The notes beneath the pieces are model-generated. The model was given only the letters and a program-made list of their open reading frames with translations. It was not told the origin of the DNA and made no database searches. A stretch of DNA of 5,693 bases from Gammaproteobacteria bacterium (GTDB lineage: Bacteria; Pseudomonadota; Gammaproteobacteria; UBA6429; Thiohalophilaceae): contig JAHEIJ010000165.1 of assembly GCA_024639445.1 (NCBI GenBank), positions 1 to 5,693 of the forward strand. The letters are read 5' to 3'. The stretch's first letter is position 1, and every line of letters starts with the position of its first letter. Shown here piece after piece: positions 1-4,385 of this stretch. A program made the position numbers and the translations under genes.

Positions 1-2
1 CC

Positions 3-65
3 GCCAATCGAAGAAACGCCTATCAGGTGTACTTGTCGATGGAAGAGGAATTGCTGGCGCAATAA
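3..65 (+). CDS. 3' end of an unidentified gene (last 20 codons)
   Basis: An open frame enters from the left edge and ends at a TAA at 63-65. The visible tail reads ANRRNAYQVYLSMEEELLAQ, a hydrophilic, probably helical C-terminus with an acidic stretch (MEEE). It has normal coding character, and its stop lies just 18 bases before the end of the convergent mltF, as expected for two tail-to-tail genes. The tail is too short to assign a family. In Escherichia coli the gene convergent with mltF is tadA, but this tail does not look clearly like TadA, so no name is given. No terminator hairpin is visible in the gap at 66-83. Confidence 0.6.
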   Translation, partial: ANRRNAYQVYLSMEEELLAQ

Positions 66-83
66 AAAGCGCGCGAGAAAAAC

Positions 84-1493
84 TTACAGCGCCGGTGAAG
101 AGAACGCCATAATGGGATTGAGCTTGTTGCGTGGTTTTTCGCGATCGATATGCCAGCGCAGAATGTCATAGTAACTGCGAATGTTTTCGACATATTTCAC
201 CGGTTCATGACCCCGCGCATAACCATATTGGGTTTGGCGGAACCATTTATATTTGCTTAATAGCGGGAGTCTTTGTTTCACATCTGTCCATAGGGTGGGA
301 TCACCGCCACTTTTTTCTGTCAGCCTTTGCGCGTCTTTCACATGCCCATAACCAACATTGTAGGATGCCAGGGTAAACCAGGTGCGGTCCGGCTCCGGTA
401 GCTCCGTATACTTGTCAAATAAGGTTCGCAGGTAGCGGGCTCCACCATCAATACTTTCAGTCGGATCTGTCCGTTCCTTTACCCCAAGTTCCGCAGCGGT
501 CACCTTGGTCAACATCATGATGCCGCGCACACCAGTGGGAGACACGGCCAGCGGATTCCAGAGAGATTCCTGGTAGGCCACGGCAGCTACCAGGCGCCAG
601 TCAAGATCATTGGCCTTGGCGGCCGTCTTGAACTGCTCCACATAGGTGGGTAGGCGGCGCTCGACATGGCGCATGAAAGTAGGCGTACCGGCATAATTGT
701 AGTTGCGGATATAACCGTAATGCCGCGCCAGCATACTGTCCAGTTCACCATTTTTCTTGATGGACGTTATGAAGTCGACGGCAGCCTGATAGAGGCTGTC
801 ATCTTCCGTTATTGGCATGGCCCAGGCTAATTCCTGTTGCTTTGATATATTAAAAGCCACGCGAACTTCCGGATGGTAGCGACGCATCAGAGCGACGTCG
901 TTGGAATCAGCGACGGTGAAATCGATAAGCTCTTCCACGACCAGGGTCATGAGTTCACCGCTGCTCATGTCATCCGTTTCCATCCAGCTAAGCTCGGGAT
1001 AATCCTGTTGGAGTTCCATCAGGCGCTCGGCATGACTGCTATTTGCCAGAACTTCGAGGAAACCATCTGCCAGGTCATCAATAGAGCGGGGCTTTCCGCT
1101 ACCCTGGCGATAAACCACCTGCTGTGTGATGTTCTGGTAGGGCGGGGTGAAACGAACGAATTTCTGTCGTTCATCCGTGACAGTCAGGCCGGCGGCGGCA
1201 ATATGTGCGTCGCCATTGCTAACTTTGTTGAGGATATCCTGCAGGTTGTCTTCAACGACAAGTTTAACTGATACCCCGAGGTGGTCGGCAAAGGCCTGAA
1301 CCAGATCGTATTCCGGACCAGTGGGGCCATGGGGTCCTATGTAATAGGTGGTGGCCGAGTTACGGGTCAGAACGCGGAGTTCACCGCTGTCCTTTACCTG
1401 TTCGAGGAGGTTTTTCTGGGGCACGCAGGCATTGAGTATCAACGCCAGAGACGCTGCGCCAAGCACAAGAATTGAGAAAACAGTTTTCCGCAT
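84..1493 (-). CDS. mltF: Membrane-bound lytic murein transglycosylase F (MltF)
   Basis: This is a 469-residue lipoprotein that cleaves the MurNAc-GlcNAc bond of peptidoglycan non-hydrolytically, forming 1,6-anhydro-MurNAc ends. It is expected on the periplasmic face of the outer membrane. Residues 1-22 form a lipoprotein signal with lipobox LNAC and lipidated Cys23. Residues about 36-265 are a periplasmic solute-binding (SBP_bac_3) domain (GELRVLTRNS near 37; GLTVTDER at 102-109), which acts as a regulatory module in this family. Residues about 285-445 are the SLT lysozyme-like domain: AYQES with catalytic Glu309, GVRGIMMLT at 321-329, ASYNVGYGHV from 377, and YVENIRSYYD near 434. Two-domain order and length fit MltF (E. 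coli about 518 residues). The ATG is the only start that keeps the signal peptide. Its AGGA ribosome binding site (1497-1500) is unusually close, with 3 bases between. Both domains look intact. The usual divergent neighbour purL is absent. Confidence 0.96.
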   Translation of the reverse strand: MRKTVFSILVLGAASLALILNACVPQKNLLEQVKDSGELRVLTRNSATTYYIGPHGPTGPEYDLVQAFADHLGVSVKLVVEDNLQDILNKVSNGDAHIAAAGLTVTDERQKFVRFTPPYQNITQQVVYRQGSGKPRSIDDLADGFLEVLANSSHAERLMELQQDYPELSWMETDDMSSGELMTLVVEELIDFTVADSNDVALMRRYHPEVRVAFNISKQQELAWAMPITEDDSLYQAAVDFITSIKKNGELDSMLARHYGYIRNYNYAGTPTFMRHVERRLPTYVEQFKTAAKANDLDWRLVAAVAYQESLWNPLAVSPTGVRGIMMLTKVTAAELGVKERTDPTESIDGGARYLRTLFDKYTELPEPDRTWFTLASYNVGYGHVKDAQRLTEKSGGDPTLWTDVKQRLPLLSKYKWFRQTQYGYARGHEPVKYVENIRSYYDILRWHIDREKPRNKLNPIMAFSSPAL

Positions 1494-1798
1494 AAATCCT
1501 AACCAGAATCACCTACTGGAATCTATCGACTAGTTCTCACATCTAAAAGAGGAATAGCGATAGAGACCAAAAATTCAAGGCGGAGTTCATGGGGGTAAAG
1601 AGAATGGCCGCCAGCTAATACATATTATACCACCCTAATATTTGTCTTACATATGTCCTTGGGCTTATATATACATAAGTTAAAACTTTTCGGAATTATT
1701 CTAAGTCATTGAGTATAAAAGGAATAGTCTGCATTTGGGGCTGTAGGCAGTTTTGTGTGCATTCAGTTTTTTCAGACTCTGTTTAGAATTTGATGTCT

Positions 1799-2000
1799 GG
1801 GAAAGATGCCGGGGCTGGCCGACGAAATTATCGGGAGCAAATTTGAACGCCCTAAGGGCGAAGGGTGAGGGCAGTCTATCTGAAGCAATGACCCCGGCCG
1901 GTGAGCGCTTTCCGCGTGCTCTGAGTTGCTGCCGATGTACGGATGATGCACGCGGCACCGGCTCGCGTGGGTAAAAGCTGCGCTTTCGCTGGCAACCACG
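1799..2000. repeat. GC-rich, multiply inverted-repeat island (REP/MITE-like or structured RNA)
   Basis: A compact island of dyads sits between two AT-rich flanks. (1) GGAAAG (1800-1805) and GCCGGGG (1808-1814) pair with CCCCGGC (1892-1898) and CTTTCC (1908-1913). (2) CGCCCT-A-AGGGCG (1848-1860) is a perfect 6-bp stem with a one-base centre. (3) GCCGGTG (1897-1903) and CCGCGTGC (1912-1919) pair with the unbroken GCACGCGGCACCGGC (1948-1962), giving 15 bp interrupted by one 8-base bulge. (4) CGTGG (1966-1970) with CCACG (1996-2000) encloses AAAGC-TGC-GCTTT (1974-1986). Stems 1 and 3 share bases 1897-1898 and their arms interleave, so they compete. No terminal repeat pair or target duplication was identified. 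The class (REP/BIME, MITE or RNA) is inferred from structure only. Confidence 0.45.
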
Positions 2001-2065
2001 TTTGCTCCTCTTCGCCAAATAAAACTATAAAGTTTAGTAATATAGAATACTTAAATAATTTAGAC

Positions 2066-2094
2066 TTGATTAGGATGACTCTTATGCTTCTAAC
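2066..2094 (+). promoter_or_regulatory. Candidate sigma-70 promoter upstream of the DUF3047-like gene
   Basis: TTGATT (2066-2071) and TCTAAC (2089-2094) are separated by exactly 17 bases. Each matches its consensus at four of six positions, in an AT-rich stretch with the right orientation. It would start a leader of roughly 110 bases before the likely translation start near 2213. In such AT-rich DNA matches of this quality occur by chance, so this is only a candidate. Confidence 0.25.
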
Positions 2095-2195
2095 TGATAC
2101 AGGTAAAGCTTATTTGGTTTACTACCCAAGGTCGGGTAAACGCTAATGCAATCCCATACTTCAGTGAAATCATAATTCACCCTGGGGAATTTACC

Positions 2196-2203
2196 AAAGG
2201 GAG
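2196..2203 (+). promoter_or_regulatory. Strong ribosome binding site pointing to a non-ATG start near 2213
   Basis: AAAGGGAG is a good Shine-Dalgarno match. Its last base is 9 bases before an in-frame CTG (2213) and 6 bases before an in-frame ATA (2210). The first ATG of the following gene, at 2261, is about 57 bases further on and has no ribosome binding site of its own. This site therefore argues that translation begins upstream of that ATG. Confidence 0.5.
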
Positions 2204-2260
2204 CCATTCATACTGTTTCATCCACAAAGACTTCTTAATGCGGTCAGTACTGGCATCTTT

Positions 2261-2938
2261 ATGATAATGGTATCCAGCCCTGTATCTGGTGACACAGAGG
2301 TTTGGCGTCTAGATCTTGCAACTGAATCCCGGGAAGTGAGACCGGAAGCCTTTCCAGCATGGATGGAAGCGAAAGGATTTCAGCCTTTTTCCTATTTGTT
2401 TTTCAAACGTCGGCCCAAGTACTGGCGAATTGGTCCTTGCGCGGGTGATACCCAGCCATGCCTGGTACTACAAGAGAAAAGTTCTAGTTCCCATATCATC
2501 TACCCCTTTGAGCCTGCCCTGACTGTTGGAGATGCTTTGGTTGTAGAACTTGCTTACCTGGTCAAGGTACAACCAACGGGTGCGGGTTTAGATCAGAAAG
2601 ACAAAGAGGATGCCCCCCTGAGGATTTTTCTAAGTTTCGAAACAAAAGATGGCCTGTTTCATCTGGCCCTGACAGATAGTGCGGCCCATGCCGCGGGAAC
2701 GGTGGTCAAATCCGAACGGGAGCCTGACACGATTCGCTTTTATATGCTGCCTGACAGGCCTGAGATTGAGGGCTACGAAACAAGCATTTTTCCTGTGAAA
2801 ACCATTTTTCAGAAAGTTTTTGGTCAGAAGGATCCGGGTGAGCTAATAGCGATTGGCATCAAGTCAGATAGCAATAATCTCGGGGGCGAGAGCCTTACCT
2901 ACCTGAAAACATTGCGGTTGATCCGCTACCGACCATAA
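2261..2938 (+). CDS. Putative exported DUF3047-like protein; annotated start probably too short
   Basis: From the first ATG this encodes 225 residues of unknown function. The frame stays open upstream to 2168. Reading from CTG 2213 adds 16 codons and gives a typical Sec signal peptide: basic MFHPQR, hydrophobic LLNAVSTGIFMIMV, then SSPVSG with cleavage likely before DTEVW. The conservative ATG is given, but the longer form is favoured because 2261 has no ribosome binding site and would cut the signal peptide. The mature part is rich in predicted beta strands. A saSsxI-like segment (SSSSHII, 74-80), a DAPLRIFLSF strand (117-126) and a late GIKSDSNN segment (199-206) followed by a final strand resemble the DUF3047 pattern; this was recognised by eye and is not certain. 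The only two cysteines, Cys60 and Cys67 (PCAGDTQPC), could form a disulfide in the periplasm. The gene appears to stand alone. Confidence 0.75.
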   Translation: MIMVSSPVSGDTEVWRLDLATESREVRPEAFPAWMEAKGFQPFSYLFFKRRPKYWRIGPCAGDTQPCLVLQEKSSSSHIIYPFEPALTVGDALVVELAYLVKVQPTGAGLDQKDKEDAPLRIFLSFETKDGLFHLALTDSAAHAAGTVVKSEREPDTIRFYMLPDRPEIEGYETSIFPVKTIFQKVFGQKDPGELIAIGIKSDSNNLGGESLTYLKTLRLIRYRP

Positions 2939-2967
2939 CTACCACAATTCTTCATTTGTAATTCAGT

Positions 2968-3000
2968 CAAGCCATCGCTTGGGGACAGCTTTACTGTTTT
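2968..3000 (+). terminator. Weak terminator candidate after the DUF3047-like gene
   Basis: Two small hairpins follow the stop codon by about 30 bases: CAAGC-CATC-GCTTG (2968-2981), then ACAG-CTTTA-CTGT (2985-2997) followed by TTT and then A. The second has a short U tract but only a 4-bp stem. It would be a poor intrinsic terminator, although no better one is present before the next gene. Confidence 0.25.
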
Positions 3001-3144
3001 ACGCTCTCACATCCCGGCTGGCTGGTCATGAGTTTGAGTTTCTCGTGTGTCTCCCTCTCCATCAGGGAATGATACTTGTTAATAAAGTTTGTAAGTCTCC
3101 CAATGTGCAATGATGTGCAGGACTGTGCTACTGGAAAGCTATTG

Positions 3145-3199
3145 TTGTTATTAAGATTCCCTGTGTTTTATATACGGGTTGCCTTTTGTCCAGTATAAT
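3145..3199 (+). promoter_or_regulatory. Promoter-like boxes upstream of the AI-2E family gene
   Basis: A perfect TATAAT lies at 3194-3199, but nothing resembling TTGACA sits 16-18 bases upstream and there is no extended TG, so it would need an activator. An alternative pair is TTGTTA (3145-3150) with TATATA (3169-3174), 18 bases apart. Both would place the start of transcription roughly 80-110 bases before the ATG, with the palindromes at 3212 and 3255 in the leader. Confidence 0.35.
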
Positions 3200-3211
3200 T
3201 CTGAAATTACT

Positions 3212-3223
3212 GGCACACGTGCC
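3212..3223. promoter_or_regulatory. Operator-like palindrome GGCAC-AC-GTGCC
   Basis: Two 5-base arms are perfectly complementary around a 2-base centre. The site lies 12 bases after the TATAAT box, where a bound repressor would block transcription. No regulator gene is visible in the window, so the binding protein is unknown. An RNA hairpin is unlikely because the loop is only two bases. Confidence 0.3.
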
Positions 3224-3254
3224 GGAAATCAACTGCAATCTGATCGATTATTTT

Positions 3255-3266
3255 ATTCTTAAGAAT
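3255..3266. promoter_or_regulatory. Perfect 12-bp palindrome ATTCTTAAGAAT
   Basis: This fully symmetric dyad ends 25 bases before the start codon of the AI-2E gene. It could be a regulator binding site in the leader DNA. It is AT-rich and lies in AT-rich sequence, so chance is a real alternative. Confidence 0.25.
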
Positions 3267-3291
3267 GTCATATCAACAATGAGGGGCACCT

Positions 3292-4380
3292 ATGGTTGAT
3301 TCATCAGAACGCAACGGTTCCGGCGCAATACCAAGTTCGATTGAAGTGGCTATACGCCTCGGCCTGATAACATTACTCGCCGTCTGGTGTTTGCTCATCG
3401 TCAAACCCTTCATCCTGCCGGTTATGTGGGGTGTGATTATTGCGGTCGCGGTTTATCCGTTATTCTCCAGGCTGAAATCAGCATTGGGCGGCAAAAACAA
3501 ACTTGCTACATCAGTTTATATCGTACTCGCCCTGGCAATAGTGATCACTCCCACGGTCATGATTTCCGGTTCGCTGGTCGATACGGCACAAGCAGTCGTC
3601 GACAAGTATGAACAGGGAACACTCACGGTGAATCCGCCCAAAGAATCTGTGAAAGACTGGCCATTAATCGGTGATGAGGTTTACGGGGTATGGACAGAGG
3701 CATCAAATAATCTCGATGCAACGGTTAACAAATACAAACCCCAACTGCAAAAGTTCAGTGGTCAAATAGTTACCACCGCAGCCGGTGCCGGCAGCACGGT
3801 GTTGATATTTATTTTCTCGATTATTATCTCGGGTATTCTAATGGCAAATGCAGCCGGCGCCTATAACTTTACCGTAAGGCTGTTCTCGCGACTGATTAAT
3901 GATAAAGAGGGTGTCGCTTATACCTGCCTTTCACGCGATACCATTCGCAGTATTGCGCAAGGTGTAATCGGGATCGCCGTGATCCAGGCGGTATTGAGCG
4001 CCATCGGCATGTACATCATGGATGTGCCTGCCTGGGGCTTATGGACCCTGTTAGTGCTTGTTCTAGCGATAGTACAGCTTCCACCTATCCTCGTAATGGG
4101 TTTCGTTGCGGCCTATGTGTTTACTATTGCGGATACCACGCCCGCGATCATTTTTGCTATTTATGCCTTGATAGTCAGTTCGAGTGATGTATGGCTAAAA
4201 CCGTTGCTATTGGGTCGCGGGGTGGCGACACCCATGCTGGTAATACTGATTGGCGCTATCGGTGGTGCGATCCTGGATGGTGTGATCGGGTTATTTGTCG
4301 GCGCGGTCGTCCTGGCCCTGGGTTTTGAGCTGTTTATGGCGTGGCTGGCCTACGGAGAAACACAAAAAGACGAGGGCTGA
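3292..4380 (+). CDS. AI-2E family transporter (inner-membrane permease, PF01594 type)
   Basis: This 362-residue polytopic inner-membrane protein matches the AI-2E family in length (E. coli TqsA, PerM and YdiK are about 340-370) and in hydrophobic layout. A helix pair lies at about 20-58 (IVKPFILPVMWG at 36-47 is family-typical), another helix at about 72-95, then a long soluble loop at about 96-160. Further helices lie at about 163-184, 220-244, 247-295 and 311-348. The family-typical late region includes QLPP (262-265), DVWLKPLLLGRG (299-310) and a Gly-rich GAIGGAILDGVIG helix (321-333). One TqsA homologue exports autoinducer-2, but other members act as cation/proton antiporters or are uncharacterised, so the substrate here is unknown. 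The ATG is preceded by GAGGGG at 5 bases. The gene ends 5 bases before the outer-membrane factor gene and carries that gene's ribosome binding site in its last codons, so the two form one operon. Confidence 0.9.
   Translation: MVDSSERNGSGAIPSSIEVAIRLGLITLLAVWCLLIVKPFILPVMWGVIIAVAVYPLFSRLKSALGGKNKLATSVYIVLALAIVITPTVMISGSLVDTAQAVVDKYEQGTLTVNPPKESVKDWPLIGDEVYGVWTEASNNLDATVNKYKPQLQKFSGQIVTTAAGAGSTVLIFIFSIIISGILMANAAGAYNFTVRLFSRLINDKEGVAYTCLSRDTIRSIAQGVIGIAVIQAVLSAIGMYIMDVPAWGLWTLLVLVLAIVQLPPILVMGFVAAYVFTIADTTPAIIFAIYALIVSSSDVWLKPLLLGRGVATPMLVILIGAIGGAILDGVIGLFVGAVVLALGFELFMAWLAYGETQKDEG
4372..4376 (+). promoter_or_regulatory. Ribosome binding site that selects a TTG start for the next gene
   Basis: GAGGG lies inside the last codons of the AI-2E gene and ends 9 bases before TTG at 4386. 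No ATG or GTG in this frame would give a complete signal peptide; the first in-frame ATG (4455) comes after the lipobox cysteine. The arrangement makes translation of the second gene likely to depend on ribosomes finishing the first. Confidence 0.65.
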
Positions 4381-4385
4381 ACGTT

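Larger units (their letters stand above)
1494..2212. other. Long intergenic region without a convincing intact gene
   Basis: About 720 bases separate mltF from the next plus-strand gene. Bases 1494-1790 are AT-rich, with short palindromes such as ACATATGT (1649-1656) and CTTAT/ATAAG (1664-1668 and 1675-1679). The mltF promoter must lie here, but no strong sigma-70 pair is evident on the minus strand. Bases 1799-2000 are GC-rich and full of inverted repeats (listed separately). Bases 2016-2165 are AT-rich again. Open frames in both directions across 1701-2146 lack ribosome binding sites, overlap each other and have low-complexity, Arg/Ser-rich translations, so they are not called as genes. Confidence 0.6.
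2939..3291. other. Intergenic region carrying the control region of the AI-2E/efflux unit
   Basis: These 353 bases contain no credible reading frame. From left to right they hold a weak terminator candidate, an 8-bp dyad CAGGGAAT/ATTCCCTG (3063-3070 and 3156-3163), a direct repeat ATGTGCA with a 10-base period (3103-3109 and 3113-3119), promoter-like boxes (about 3145-3199), an imperfect palindrome GGCAC-AC-GTGCC (3212-3223), a perfect palindrome ATTCTTAAGAAT (3255-3266) and the ribosome binding site GAGGGG (3281-3286), 5 bases before the ATG at 3292. The clustering of dyads suggests regulated transcription. Confidence 0.5.

Noticed and set aside
873..1271. 132-codon plus-strand frame inside mltF
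   Set aside because: It is the antisense shadow of the well-supported MltF solute-binding domain.
1895..1970. Integron attC-like recombination site in the hairpin island
   Set aside because: The long bulged stem is reminiscent of attC, but no RYYYAAC/GTTRRRY core pair was found at its ends and there is no cassette-like gene or integrase.
1701..2018. 105-codon minus-strand frame and overlapping 73-75-codon frames on both strands
   Set aside because: Several frames are open over the same GC-rich island, none has a ribosome binding site, and the translations are Arg/Ser/Pro-rich with no recognisable domain. Better explained as a structured repeat.
1494..2260. CRISPR array or tRNA gene in the long spacer
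   Set aside because: No regularly spaced direct repeats and no cloverleaf with a T-loop consensus were seen on either strand.
3194..3199. TATAAT box as a complete strong promoter
   Set aside because: No acceptable -35 hexamer at 16-18 bases and no extended -10 TG, so it is listed only as a candidate.
3292..4380. Specific assignment as an autoinducer-2 exporter (tqsA)
   Set aside because: The family name comes from one member. Other members have different or unknown substrates, and nothing here (no lux or lsr genes) points to AI-2.
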